This document shows positions 17,578 to 26,353 of a stretch of DNA of 64,000 nucleotides, piece after piece. Both the position numbers and the translations under genes were made by a program. Under the pieces are notes generated by a model that saw only the letters and a program-made list of their open reading frames with translations, was not told the DNA's origin and made no database searches. Every line of letters starts with the position of its first letter. Positions within the stretch are counted from its first letter, which is position 1. The stretch comes from Promicromonospora soli (GTDB lineage: Bacteria; Actinomycetota; Actinomycetes; Actinomycetales; Cellulomonadaceae): assembly GCF_014653785.1 (NCBI RefSeq), contig NZ_BNAS01000004.1, forward strand, positions 379,046 to 443,045, in the 5' to 3' direction.

Positions 17578-18128
17578 CCTTGGCCTCCTCGTCGCGTGCG
17601 AGGCGGCGGCGTCACCGTGTCCAGGATCTCTTCCCAGGGAAAGTCGTCCGCTGCGTCGTCTCCCGACTCGTGCGGTTCGCTCGGGCCGACCACCACGTTC
17701 ACGCCCCACTCCTTGAGGATGGTCAGGCTCCCCCGGTAGGTCGGGTGACCAGCGAAGTTGGCGTTGACGTAGGGCCCAGCAGCGATCGGGACGTTGCGGC
17801 CGACCTGTTCGGCCAGGCGCGTCAGGACGTAGGTGTCTGCGATACCGAGCGCCCATTTGGTGATCGTGTTGTAGGTCGCCGGGGCCACGATCACGGCGTC
17901 CGGGTCGGGCAACGAGTACCCGACCGTGGTGTGGAAGTCCGTCCGTACCGGACGCCCCAGGACCTCCGCGATCTGCTGCATCGTCTCGGGGAAGCTGCGC
18001 ACCGCCTGATCGGTGGCCAGAACGTGCACGTCCCAGCCCCGCTCGGTAGCCAGCGGCAGAAGCCGCGACGGTATCTGTCGGACGGCTCCAGCACCTGTCA
18101 CCACGACGTACAACACACCCAGGCTCAT
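17574..18128 (-). CDS. Flavoprotein-family (phosphopantothenoylcysteine decarboxylase-like) protein
   Basis: A 184-aa protein of the HFCD flavoprotein family: LGVLYVVVTGAGAVRQIPSRLL at the N-terminus, then VIVAPATYNTITKWALGIADTY and the substrate-clamp-like PYVNANFAGHPTYRGSL. The family binds FMN; members decarboxylate cysteine-derived substrates or act as UbiX-like enzymes. The typical PXMNXXMW motif is replaced by PYVNANF. It overlaps the downstream small gene by 4 nt (ATGA), so they were probably one transcription unit. Substrate unknown. Confidence 0.75.
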   Translation of the reverse strand: MSLGVLYVVVTGAGAVRQIPSRLLPLATERGWDVHVLATDQAVRSFPETMQQIAEVLGRPVRTDFHTTVGYSLPDPDAVIVAPATYNTITKWALGIADTYVLTRLAEQVGRNVPIAAGPYVNANFAGHPTYRGSLTILKEWGVNVVVGPSEPHESGDDAADDFPWEEILDTVTPPPRTRRGGQG

Positions 18129-18211
18129 GGACGTGAGGCTACTGCGCCCCGCGTCGTAGCCTGACTTTGCCTGTCTCGGGACGCCTCGGACTGCGTGGTG
18201 TCGCCCTGCCG

Positions 18212-18964
18212 TCAACGGGTATCAGAAACACGGTCGTCAAACGTTCCGAGTGGTCCGAGGTCGGCACCATCGATCTGGGCGGCAGTCGCTCGAGCGAGCC
18301 CGACCAGTTCGGCCATGGGCACGGCAGCGCGGCTGGTGGCGTTGAGGTCTTCGTGGGCTTCCTTGGACCACAGCGGCGGGAAGAAGTTCAGGCCGCGATC
18401 ACCAGTCAGGCTGCGGGTCTCGGCTTCCCATCCGTCCCACCGCAGTCCGTCCGTGAAGTCGGTCAAGCCACCATCGAGCACCCACGCGAGCCAGGCGGCA
18501 TGCCCGGCCTCGAGCCGTTCCCATTGGAGCGTGTCGGGTGCGAGATAGATCATCTCGCCAGGTCTTCCTGGTCGTGCGACGGCGTCAGGGTCGTGCCCGT
18601 TGAGGACATAGGTACCGCCGAGGACGTCATGGGCGACGACGAGCCCTTGTGCCAGGGACCAACTGGCATCGGGTGCCGGCGGGAAGCCGTTCATCGCGGC
18701 CAGGCCGGGCAGGCGGCCAGGGCCGCCAAGCGGCGGGCTTCCGTATACGCGTAGCCAACCGTGGTCAATCAGGAGTCCGCCAGTATGGACGACGACGGCG
18801 CCGAGGAACGACCTGGTCGTGACTTGGAGCTGTTCGAGTGTGCGACGGCTGGTCGCCTCGTCAGGGGCGAGGATCTCGACGGTAACCGACGCCTCGCTGA
18901 CGAGGCGTTGCAGCTCTGGCCAGGCTGGTTCTTGCGTGGCGGTCAGGTTCTCGAACAGTCGCAC
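18212..18964 (-). CDS. DUF2625 family protein
   Basis: A 250-aa protein with the DUF2625 pattern: EPAWPELQRLV near residue 13, TTRSFLGAVVVHTGGLLIDHGWLRVYGS, VAHDVLGGTYVLNG, YLAPDTLQWERL and LTGDRGLNFFPPLWS. The family is soluble, widespread in bacteria and uncharacterised. It has the same orientation as the flavoprotein gene 83 nt downstream. Confidence 0.8.
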   Translation of the reverse strand: MRLFENLTATQEPAWPELQRLVSEASVTVEILAPDEATSRRTLEQLQVTTRSFLGAVVVHTGGLLIDHGWLRVYGSPPLGGPGRLPGLAAMNGFPPAPDASWSLAQGLVVAHDVLGGTYVLNGHDPDAVARPGRPGEMIYLAPDTLQWERLEAGHAAWLAWVLDGGLTDFTDGLRWDGWEAETRSLTGDRGLNFFPPLWSKEAHEDLNATSRAAVPMAELVGLARATAAQIDGADLGPLGTFDDRVSDTR

Positions 18965-19023
18965 GCGCTCGATCGTAGTCCCGCCGCGGCTGTGCAGATC
19001 GACAGCTCGCGCACGCTTGACCG

Positions 19024-19152
19024 GTGTCCTTCAACCTGAGGTTCGCCGGCCTGATAGAGCAGCCCTCCTGGTGGGCCCAGTACCAGCAGGACGGTAGCGA
19101 GGGCCACGCCGACCTGATCGGTGAGGCCGTCGACGGCACCACCGGCGTTTAG
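19024..19152 (+). pseudogene. Short coding fragment of unknown family
   Basis: GTG 19024 opens a 42-aa frame (SFNLRFAGLIEQPSWWAQ...DLIGEAVDGTTGV) with strong third-position GC bias and protein-like composition, ending in TAG 19150-19152. It looks like the C-terminal end of a longer gene whose upstream part was lost, but could be a real small protein. I do not recognise it. Confidence 0.35.
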
Positions 19153-19252
19153 ACGCGCCCAGTGCACAGCCCGATCATCGTTGACTCTGCAGGTCTGCAG
19201 CTCTGCGGTGCTTTGGTGGACGCCGATGCCCCCGACCGGCACGATCGTGGCC

Positions 19253-19804
19253 GTGACCCGTCCTCGTGTGCTGATCCTGGTCGTGCTGATCGTCGCCATC
19301 GGAGGGATTTTCGTGTGGCAGCCGTGGGCAGCACCGCCGGCCGTGCGCCTGGCGGCGTGGCACCTGGAGCAGGTGGAGGGCGTCGCCTCGGTGCAGGTCG
19401 ATCGGCACGACAAGTGGTCGCCCGTGCATGGCGAGCGTGCAACGTGGTCGGTGACGACCGTCCACCTGGACCCGGGGTTGTCGCCCGCGGAGGCCGGCGA
19501 GGTGGCCCTCCGGACGGGCAGGCCCGTTGGGCCGAACCGCGATGCCCACGTACACCTCGTCGGTGAGGATGCCGACGGCGTCGAGCGGGTATCCGTGGTG
19601 TGGGCAGAACCGGTCACGGCCGAGCACGTCGTGGACGCGTTCTCCCTGGCCGACGCCGGGGCCCGGCACGTGCAGGTCGTCGTCACCGGGACGCCGGGGA
19701 CCGTCTCGTATCAGGTTCAGACCGAGGACCAGTCCGAATGGGAACGGTTCGCTCGGCTCGCCGACGAACTCGGCGTCCCCCAGCCCCAGATGGAGGTCGG
19801 GTAA
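19253..19804 (+). CDS. Membrane-anchored hypothetical protein
   Basis: A 183-aa protein with one N-terminal membrane helix (VLILVVLIVAIGGIFVW, residues about 5-22) and a soluble C-terminal part outside the membrane by the positive-inside rule (MTRPR precedes the helix). The ectodomain has regular beta-like segments (VEGVASVQVDRHDKW, ARHVQVVVTGTPGTVSYQV) without known motifs. GTG 19253 is chosen as the codon directly before the positively charged pre-helix segment. It converges with pcaC. Confidence 0.6.
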   Translation: MTRPRVLILVVLIVAIGGIFVWQPWAAPPAVRLAAWHLEQVEGVASVQVDRHDKWSPVHGERATWSVTTVHLDPGLSPAEAGEVALRTGRPVGPNRDAHVHLVGEDADGVERVSVVWAEPVTAEHVVDAFSLADAGARHVQVVVTGTPGTVSYQVQTEDQSEWERFARLADELGVPQPQMEVG

Positions 19805-19882
19805 CCACGGTCCGCAACCGGCGCCGCCCCTGGGCGGACAGGCCAGCGCCGCCAGGCTCGGGCGCCGACGGGCAAGTTGTGT

Positions 19883-20281
19883 TCAGAGCAGCCCTTCCTC
19901 AAGCAGCACGTCCTGGGCGACGGCGAACGCGTGGTTGGCACTCGGCACCGAGCAGTAGATCGCGGTCTGGAGCAGCACCTCACGCAGCTCGTCTACGGTG
20001 AGCCCGTTGCGCAGCGCCGCACGCACGTGCATCGCGAGCTCGCCCCAGTGCCCGCCCGCGACCAAGGCAGTGAGCGTGATCATGGAGCGGCTGCGCCGGT
20101 CCAGGCCCGGACGGGTCCAGATCTCGCCCCACGCGTACCGCGTGATGAGGTCCTGGAACTCGGCGGTGAACGACGTCGCACTCGCCGTCGCGCGGTCCAC
20201 GTGCGCGTCGCCGAGCACCTCGCGCCGCACCCGCATCCCCTCGTCGGCGCCGCTGGGCACCGACTCGGCACCGCCGGTCAT
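19883..20281 (-). CDS. pcaC: 4-carboxymuconolactone decarboxylase
   Basis: A 132-aa AhpD-like fold protein that decarboxylates gamma-carboxymuconolactone to beta-ketoadipate enol-lactone. GEIWTRPGLDRRSRSMITLTAL and GHWGELAMHVRAALRNGLTVDE are the family signature; the helix ending SANHAFAVAQ follows. ATG 20281 overlaps the pcaD stop (ATGA). It is the last gene of the pca operon. In many actinobacteria this domain is fused to PcaD as PcaL; here it is separate. Confidence 0.93.
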   Translation of the reverse strand: MTGGAESVPSGADEGMRVRREVLGDAHVDRATASATSFTAEFQDLITRYAWGEIWTRPGLDRRSRSMITLTALVAGGHWGELAMHVRAALRNGLTVDELREVLLQTAIYCSVPSANHAFAVAQDVLLEEGLL

Positions 20282-21099
20282 CGGGCAGCCCCGACAGTCA
20301 CAAGCTCGCGCACGAGCTCGGCCACGCGGACGGGAGCCTCGGCCGGGGCGAGGTGCGCGACGCCGTCGAGCACCTCCACGCGCACAGCGCCGACGCCGCG
20401 CGCGATCTCCTCGAGCGCGGCAGGCGGCGCGGGGACGTCGTGCTCGCCCGCGATCGTGAGGACGGGCACCGGGGCCACGGTGAGCCGCGAGCGCAGGTCG
20501 TACGTCGCGAGGGCCCGGCACACGGCGCCGTAGCCGAACCGGTCCGCCGTCTGGAGGCCGGCGAGCAACCGCAGCACCACCTCGGGCTCACGCTCGACGA
20601 ACCCGGGACCGAACCAGCGCTGGGTCGAGCCGACAACCTGTGTGGGCGTACCCGCGGCCTCGACCAGCTGCGCCCGCTCCAGCCACGGTCCGGGTTCGCC
20701 GAACCGGGCTGCGGTGCAGATCAGGGCAGCACCGCGTAACCGTTCGGGCGCGTCGAGCAGGAGCTGCAAACCGGTAGCACCGCCCACGGACACGCCCGCG
20801 TACCAGAACGGGCCACCCGCGTCGCCCCGCTCGGCCTGAGCCCGGTCGACGACGTCGAGCACGCCCCGCGCGAGGTCCGCGATCGTCAGCCCAGCGAGGT
20901 CGGCGGCGTCGGGTGCGGGCGCCGAGCCGTGCCCCGGCAGGTCCCACCCGACGACATCGATGTCGCCGACCAGCAGCGGCACGACGTCCTGCCACAGCGC
21001 CGTGACGCTGGTGCCGAGCGACGGCCCGAGCACGAGCAGCGGCCGGGACCCGTCGGTGAGCGCGTAGGCGCTGGCACCGAGTGCGGGTGCGGCGGTCAT
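20278..21099 (-). CDS. pcaD: 3-oxoadipate enol-lactonase
   Basis: A 273-aa alpha/beta hydrolase opening the enol-lactone to beta-ketoadipate. The nucleophile elbow is GVSVGG (Ser near residue 101), the oxyanion strand is LVLGPSLGTS, the acid lies in IAGEHDVP and the catalytic His in DGVAHLAP. ATG 21099 overlaps the pcaB stop and the gene's stop overlaps the pcaC start, both by 4 nt. The GTSV-type N-terminus is typical of PcaD rather than generic hydrolases. Confidence 0.93.
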   Translation of the reverse strand: MTAAPALGASAYALTDGSRPLLVLGPSLGTSVTALWQDVVPLLVGDIDVVGWDLPGHGSAPAPDAADLAGLTIADLARGVLDVVDRAQAERGDAGGPFWYAGVSVGGATGLQLLLDAPERLRGAALICTAARFGEPGPWLERAQLVEAAGTPTQVVGSTQRWFGPGFVEREPEVVLRLLAGLQTADRFGYGAVCRALATYDLRSRLTVAPVPVLTIAGEHDVPAPPAALEEIARGVGAVRVEVLDGVAHLAPAEAPVRVAELVRELVTVGAAR

Positions 21100-22283
21100 G
21101 ATTCCTCCATGGCGGATTCCGTGGCGGCGAGCTGGGCGAGCACGCGGTCGACGATTGCGGGCGCGACCCCGACACCGCGCGCGTCGGGTAGCGCGATGTG
21201 CAGGTTCCGCGCGGCCGCCGAGGTGTCGACCTCGAGCCCTTCGAGCAGCTCGGCGCCAAGACGGGCCGTGACGACGGCGTGCCGCGCGAGCTGCTGCAGC
21301 GCGGGCCACTCGGCGTGCCAGGCGCCGTCGGACCGCTCGTCGGCGGCGAGGCCGGCCGCGCTCTGGACGGTCGCGGCCAGGTGCGGTGCCGCGATCGCCG
21401 ATCGTCGCAGCAGCACGGACAGAACGGGGTTGCGCTTGTGCGGCATGGCCGACGACGTCCCCCGGCCGGGCGCCGCCGGCTCGCGCAGCTCGCCCACCTC
21501 GGGGCGCACCCCCTGGAGCACGTCGCCCGCGACGTGCCCGAACGCGGCGCAGGTCTCGGCGAGCGCGGCCGCCGCCCGCGTCATGGGCGTGCGCGTGGGG
21601 TGCCACGGGCCGGGCGGGACGGGCAGGCCGAGCTCGGCGCCCCAGGCATCGACGAGGACAAACGGGTCGTTGATGAGACCGGCAACGCCCGAGAGCTCAC
21701 CGGCCGCGCCGCCGTAGGCGAGCGGGAGCGCCCCGGCGACTTCCGCGAGGAACCGGCGGGCCGCGTGCAGGCCGCCGAGCCAGCCTGCGAACCGGGCTCC
21801 GAGCGTGGTGGGGACGGCAGCCTGGGCGAGCGTTCGCCCCAGGGCCGGGGCGTCGCGATGAGTACGCGCCAGACGGGCCACCGCCGTGCACGCCCGGTCG
21901 AGATCGCGGACGGCGGCGTGCGCGGCGTCGCGCAGCACCAGGACGAGCGCCGTGTCGAGCACGTCCTGGCTGGTCAGGCCCGCGTGAATCGTCGCGGCGT
22001 GCTCAGGGACGGCGGCTCGCAGCCGGGCCAGCAGGGGGATCACCGGGTTGCCGCCACCTGCGGACTCGAGAGCGACCTCGCGCGCGAGCCGTTCGGCGGC
22101 AGCACCGCCGAGCTCCGCGGACGCCGCCCCGACGGCGTCCGCATCCGCGCCAGGAACTCGCCCGACGGCGGCCTGGGCACGGACCCACGCCACCTCGGCC
22201 GCCAGCAGTGCCCGCAGGACGGCGACGTCGTCGGTGACGTCGTCGCCGGCCGCCCCCGGCCACAGCAGGCCGACGTCAGGCAC
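21096..22283 (-). CDS. pcaB: 3-carboxy-cis,cis-muconate cycloisomerase
   Basis: A 395-aa fumarase/aspartase-superfamily enzyme that lactonises 3-carboxymuconate. It has the superfamily signature GTSSAMPHKRNP (near residue 279), the conserved GLTSQDVLDTAL (first active-site region) and the middle-domain helix set. A typical PcaB is about 450 aa; this one has a shortened C-terminal domain, as in several actinobacterial members. The ATG lies inside the 3' end of pcaG (8-nt overlap), so expression is coupled. Confidence 0.9.
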   Translation of the reverse strand: MPDVGLLWPGAAGDDVTDDVAVLRALLAAEVAWVRAQAAVGRVPGADADAVGAASAELGGAAAERLAREVALESAGGGNPVIPLLARLRAAVPEHAATIHAGLTSQDVLDTALVLVLRDAAHAAVRDLDRACTAVARLARTHRDAPALGRTLAQAAVPTTLGARFAGWLGGLHAARRFLAEVAGALPLAYGGAAGELSGVAGLINDPFVLVDAWGAELGLPVPPGPWHPTRTPMTRAAAALAETCAAFGHVAGDVLQGVRPEVGELREPAAPGRGTSSAMPHKRNPVLSVLLRRSAIAAPHLAATVQSAAGLAADERSDGAWHAEWPALQQLARHAVVTARLGAELLEGLEVDTSAAARNLHIALPDARGVGVAPAIVDRVLAQLAATESAMEES

Positions 22284-22893
22284 CGACGCCGTCCTTGCCC
22301 GCTGCTGGCCCCTCGTCGTACGTGAGGAACACGGTCTCCCTCTCCCCCTGCAGGCGGATGTCGAAGCGCAGCGAGCCGTCGGGCTCGCGCGCCGTGACCA
22401 GCGTCGCGCGCCGCTCCGGTTCGAGCGAGGCGAGCAGCGGGTCGTTCTCCAGCGGGCCCGGGATGAGCGCGACGACGTCGTCGGTCGTGGCGTCCGGCAG
22501 GTAGGCGCGGGTGAACAGCCGGTCCTGCAGGCCCCGGGCGAAGACGGTCACCACGAAGAACGGTGCCCGGCCCGGCTCCGTGGCACCCGGGTTCAGGGTG
22601 CGGAACCAGTAGCCGCCCTCGCGGTCCGTCTCGGCGCGACCCCAGCCGGTGAACGTCCCGTCCCGCAGCAGGGAACCGGAGCGGGCCACGACCTTCCCCG
22701 CAGGGTCGGTCTGCCAGATCTCGATCAGCGCGTCGGGCACCGGGGCGCCCGCGCCGTCGTACACCGTCCCGTGCAGGCGCACGGCGCCGGGCGTGCCGGG
22801 CTCGACCAGCTCGTTGCCGCGCGCATACGGCAGCGCATAGCCGAAGAAGGGCCCGACGGTCTGCCCAGGGGTAGGCGGAAGCAGCTCACTCAT
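22276..22893 (-). CDS. pcaG: Protocatechuate 3,4-dioxygenase, alpha subunit
   Basis: A 205-aa intradiol-dioxygenase subunit starting TPGQTVGPFFGYALPY, with the beta-sandwich VRLHGTVYDGAGAPVPDALIEIWQ. The alpha subunit lacks the iron ligands and forms the active site together with PcaH. It overlaps pcaH (8 nt) and pcaB (8 nt), and the order H-G-B is the common one. Confidence 0.93.
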   Translation of the reverse strand: MSELLPPTPGQTVGPFFGYALPYARGNELVEPGTPGAVRLHGTVYDGAGAPVPDALIEIWQTDPAGKVVARSGSLLRDGTFTGWGRAETDREGGYWFRTLNPGATEPGRAPFFVVTVFARGLQDRLFTRAYLPDATTDDVVALIPGPLENDPLLASLEPERRATLVTAREPDGSLRFDIRLQGERETVFLTYDEGPAAGKDGVGA

Positions 22894-23716
22894 CGCCGTC
22901 CTCCGGCTCGGTCCAGGTGCGGTGCGATCCGGTCAGCACGATGTCCCACCGGTATCCGGTGGCCCACTCGTGCTGGGAGACGTCGTGGTCGTAGGTGGCC
23001 ACGAGCCGTTCGCGCGCCCGCGGGTCGTGGATCGACTGGAAGATCGGGTCCAGCGGGAACAGCGGGTCCCCCGGGAAGTACATCTGCGTGACGATGCGCT
23101 GCGTGAGCTCCCGCCCGAACAGGGAGAAGTGGATGTGCGCCGGGCGCCACGCGTTGAAGTGGTTCTTCCACGGATACGGGCCGGGCTTGATGGTCTGGAA
23201 CTGATACCAGCCGTCGTCGTCGGTCAGCATCCGCCCGATCCCGGTGAAGTTCGGGTCGATCGGCGCCGGGTGCTGGTCGCGCTTGTGGATGTACCGGCCG
23301 GCGGCGTTGGCCTGCCACACCTCCACCAGCTGGCGACGCACCGGCCGCCCCTGCCCGTCGACCACGCGGCCGCGGACCACTATCCGTTCACCGATCGGCT
23401 CGCCGTTGTGCTGGACCGTCAGGTCCGCCTCCAGCGCCCCGATGTCGCGCTCGCCGAAGACGGGGGCGAACAGCTCGATCGTCTCCGGGTCGGCGTGGTG
23501 CAGGTCCTTGGTCGGGTGTCGAAGGAGCGAGCTGCGGTACGGCGGCCAGTTGCGCCGCGGACCGAGCTCCTCCGGCGCGCCCTCCTGCAGACCCTTCTCG
23601 TAAGCCCGGTGCCCGGCCTCGATCTCGGCGCTGAGCTGCGCCTGCGACTCGGCGGCCGTATCGAGTGCGGTGTGCTGTGCCGTGTCGGCTGCGATGTCCG
23701 CCGCTGCGTCATTCAT
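22886..23716 (-). CDS. pcaH: Protocatechuate 3,4-dioxygenase, beta subunit
   Basis: A 276-aa catalytic subunit that cleaves protocatechuate between the hydroxyls to 3-carboxy-cis,cis-muconate. The Fe(III) ligands are recognisable by comparison with the Pseudomonas enzyme: Tyr in AAGRYIHK, Tyr in KPGPYPW, and the two His of RPAHIHF. The N-terminus is extended by an Ala/Asp-rich segment. ATG 23716 is preferred to ATG 23722 because the AGGGAG Shine-Dalgarno ends directly before 23722, giving a sensible 6-nt spacing only for 23716. Confidence 0.93.
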   Translation of the reverse strand: MNDAAADIAADTAQHTALDTAAESQAQLSAEIEAGHRAYEKGLQEGAPEELGPRRNWPPYRSSLLRHPTKDLHHADPETIELFAPVFGERDIGALEADLTVQHNGEPIGERIVVRGRVVDGQGRPVRRQLVEVWQANAAGRYIHKRDQHPAPIDPNFTGIGRMLTDDDGWYQFQTIKPGPYPWKNHFNAWRPAHIHFSLFGRELTQRIVTQMYFPGDPLFPLDPIFQSIHDPRARERLVATYDHDVSQHEWATGYRWDIVLTGSHRTWTEPEDGDE

Positions 23717-23757
23717 CGTCATCTCCCTCTCGACGTCATCGTCGTTCACGCCCGCGC

Positions 23758-24972
23758 TCACGACGCAAGACCGGCGAGCGCCGGCTTCCCGAGCACGGGG
23801 CCCCAGCCGGTATACCCCTCGGCGAGGAAGCGCCGGCCGGCCTCCGAGGACGTGAGGGTGCGCAGCTCGGCGACGCGACGTCGGGCCGCGAACCCGGTCT
23901 CGCCCGGGTGGGAGTGCAGCATGCTGCTCATCCACGCGGAGAAGTGCTGTGCGCGCCACACCCGCTCGGACACCCGGCGCCCGTACTCGTCGAGCAGAGC
24001 GTCGTCCCGCTTGGCGATCCAGGTGTCCAGCACGTCGTGCAGCACGACGACGTCGGCGAGCGCCAGGTTCAGGCCCTTGGCTCCCGTGGGCGGGACGGTG
24101 TGGGCGGCGTCGCCGGCCAGCAGCATGCGGCCGTGCCGTACGGGCTCCACGACGGAGGACCGGAAGCGCAGCACCGACCGTTCCACCACGGGTCCCTCGG
24201 TGAGCCGGAACCCGTCGGGCCCCACGACCCTGCGCTGCAGCTCGGCCCAGATCCGGTCCTCGCTCCACGTGTTCGGGTCCTCGTCGGGATCGCACTGGAA
24301 GTACAGCCGCTGGTGGGTGTCGGTGCGCTGGCTGACGAGCGCGAACCCGTGCTCGGACGTCGTGTAGACGAGCTCGGGCGCGCTCCGCGGCGTCTGGACG
24401 ATGACGCCGAACCACGCGTACGGGTACTCGTGCGAGAAGGTGCGGCGCTGCGCCTCGGGCAGCGTGTGCCGCAGGGTCGAGCGCGAGCCGTCGGCCCCGA
24501 CCAGCACGTCGCAGCGCAGCTCGTGTGCGGCCCCCTCCTGGTCGGTCCAGAGCACACCGGGCCGGTCGCTGTCGCCGTCGAGCACCCGGGTGACCGTGGC
24601 GCCCCAACGGATGTCGCCGCCGTCGGCCTCGCGCCTGGTGGCCAGGTCGATGAACACGTCGGTCTGCGGGTAGAGCCACACGCTGCGCCCGGTGAGGCCC
24701 GTCAGGTCGATGCGGTGGTCCTCGCCGTCGAACCGCAGCACGATCCCGTCGTGCCGGTCGCCCTCGCGCAGCACCCGGTCCAGGCCCGCGTCGACGAGGG
24801 TCTGCACCGAGCTCGCCTCCAGGATCCCGGCCCGGTGCGTGTGCTCGATCTCCTGGCGCGGGCGGGCCTCCAGCACCACGTGCTCGACGCCGGAGCGGTG
24901 CAGCAGGTGCGAGAGCAGCAGCCCCGCGGGGCCGCCGCCCACGATCGCGACGGGCGTGTGTTCCGTGGTCAA
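23758..24972 (-). CDS. pobA: 4-hydroxybenzoate 3-monooxygenase
   Basis: A 404-aa flavin monooxygenase converting 4-hydroxybenzoate to protocatechuate. It has the FAD/NAD(P) fingerprint IVGGGPAG (10-17), DG motif LVGADGSRS, and [21 protein letters not shown] (near 283-303), the last typical of PobA. The start is an unusual TTG (24972) in a TTGA overlap with the pcaJ stop; no nearby ATG fits the N-terminal strand. Its place inside the pca operon implies 4-hydroxybenzoate is a physiological substrate. Confidence 0.93.
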   Translation of the reverse strand: MTTEHTPVAIVGGGPAGLLLSHLLHRSGVEHVVLEARPRQEIEHTHRAGILEASSVQTLVDAGLDRVLREGDRHDGIVLRFDGEDHRIDLTGLTGRSVWLYPQTDVFIDLATRREADGGDIRWGATVTRVLDGDSDRPGVLWTDQEGAAHELRCDVLVGADGSRSTLRHTLPEAQRRTFSHEYPYAWFGVIVQTPRSAPELVYTTSEHGFALVSQRTDTHQRLYFQCDPDEDPNTWSEDRIWAELQRRVVGPDGFRLTEGPVVERSVLRFRSSVVEPVRHGRMLLAGDAAHTVPPTGAKGLNLALADVVVLHDVLDTWIAKRDDALLDEYGRRVSERVWRAQHFSAWMSSMLHSHPGETGFAARRRVAELRTLTSSEAGRRFLAEGYTGWGPVLGKPALAGLAS

Positions 24973-25649
24973 CGAGTCCTCCCGAGTTTCAGGCCGAGCA
25001 TGTCCTCGAGCTCGCCGTGGGTCGTGCCGAAGAGCTCGACGACGCGCGCGCCGTCGATGCCCACGTCGATGACTGCGAGCTCCGTGTAGATCCGGGACAC
25101 GCAGCCGACGCCGGTCAGCGGCAGCGTGCAGCGCTCCACGAGCTTGGGCCGGCTGTCCTTTGTCAGCAGGGTCATCATCACCACGGTGCGCCGGGCCCCG
25201 ATCGCGAGGTCCATGGCCCCGCCGACGGCGGGAACGGCGTCGGGCGCTCCCGTGGACCAGTTCGCCAGGTCGCCCGAGGTCGAGACCTGGAACGCGCCCA
25301 GCACGCAGACGTCGATGTGACCGCCGCGCATCATGGCGAACGAGTCGGCCTGGTGGAAGTAGGACGCGCCGGGCAGCTCGGTCACCGGGATCTTCCCCGC
25401 GTTGACGAGGTCGGGGTCCACGTCGTCCGGCTCCGGGGACGGGCCCATGCCCAGCATCCCGTTCTCCGTGTGCAGCGTGATCCCGCGGCCTGTGGCCAGG
25501 TGGTCCGCTACGAGCGTCGGCAGCCCGATGCCGAGGTTGACGTATGACCCGGCTGGGATGTCGGCCGCGACCCGGGCCGCGATCTCGGCCTTGGTCAGCG
25601 GGGCTCGGCGTCCTGAAGTGTGCGGTCCTGAGGTGTCGGTAGCGGTCAT
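24969..25649 (-). CDS. pcaJ: 3-oxoadipate CoA-transferase, beta subunit
   Basis: A 226-aa class I CoA-transferase subunit [18 protein letters not shown] and [11 protein letters not shown] carry the active-site Glu of the SENG-type motif (here TENG). It works with PcaI to move CoA from succinyl-CoA to beta-ketoadipate. ATG 25649 overlaps the pcaI stop by 4 nt and its own stop overlaps the pobA TTG by 4 nt. Confidence 0.93.
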   Translation of the reverse strand: MTATDTSGPHTSGRRAPLTKAEIAARVAADIPAGSYVNLGIGLPTLVADHLATGRGITLHTENGMLGMGPSPEPDDVDPDLVNAGKIPVTELPGASYFHQADSFAMMRGGHIDVCVLGAFQVSTSGDLANWSTGAPDAVPAVGGAMDLAIGARRTVVMMTLLTKDSRPKLVERCTLPLTGVGCVSRIYTELAVIDVGIDGARVVELFGTTHGELEDMLGLKLGRTR

Positions 25650-26353
25650 GCCGGCTCCTCCGTCGCGCCCGTCGCGCCCCTGGCGCTTCCCGCGATCTCG
25701 ACGACGGCGTCCACGTAGATGCCTGGCGTGACCACGGCCTCCGGATCGAGGGCCCCGGTCGGGACGACCTCCCGCACCTGCACCACGGCCCGCCGCGCGG
25801 CGGTCACCATGATCGGACCGAAGTTGCGCGCGGTCTTCCGGTACACGAGGTTGCCGACGCCGTCGGCCCGGTCGGCCCGGACCAGGGCGACGTCCGCGTG
25901 GATCGGGTACTCCAGCACCTGGTCGACCCCGCTGATCCGCCGGTGCTCCTTGCCCTCGGCCAGCGGAGTGCCGAATCCGGTCGGCGTGTAGAACGCGCCG
26001 ATCCCGGCGCCGGCGGCCCGGATCCGCTCGGCCAGGTTGCCCTGGGGCACCAGCTCGAGCTCGACCTGCCCGGACCGGTAGGCGGCGTCGAAGTGCCACG
26101 AGTCCACCTGGCGCGGGAAGGAGCACACCATCTTGGCCACCCGCCCACGCTGGATCAGCCGCGCGAGCGGGTCGTCTCCGTTGCCCGCGTTGTTGCTCAC
26201 GACCACGAGGCCGGAGGCGCCCTGCTCCAGCAGCGCCTCCACGAGGTCGGTCGGCTGCCCCGCCGGCCCGAACCCGCCGATCATCACCGTCGCGCCGTCG
26301 GCGACGTCCCCGAGCGCTTCGAGCGCGCTCTTCGCGAATCGTGCCGCGCTCAT
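25646..26353 (-). CDS. pcaI: 3-oxoadipate CoA-transferase, alpha subunit
   Basis: A 235-aa class I CoA-transferase subunit A with the coenzyme-binding motif [19 protein letters not shown] and [16 protein letters not shown]. It pairs with PcaJ. ATG 26353 overlaps the pcaF stop by 4 nt. A succinyl-CoA:3-ketoacid transferase role is the alternative for the family, but the operon decides for beta-ketoadipate. Confidence 0.92.
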   Translation of the reverse strand: MSAARFAKSALEALGDVADGATVMIGGFGPAGQPTDLVEALLEQGASGLVVVSNNAGNGDDPLARLIQRGRVAKMVCSFPRQVDSWHFDAAYRSGQVELELVPQGNLAERIRAAGAGIGAFYTPTGFGTPLAEGKEHRRISGVDQVLEYPIHADVALVRADRADGVGNLVYRKTARNFGPIMVTAARRAVVQVREVVPTGALDPEAVVTPGIYVDAVVEIAGSARGATGATEEPA

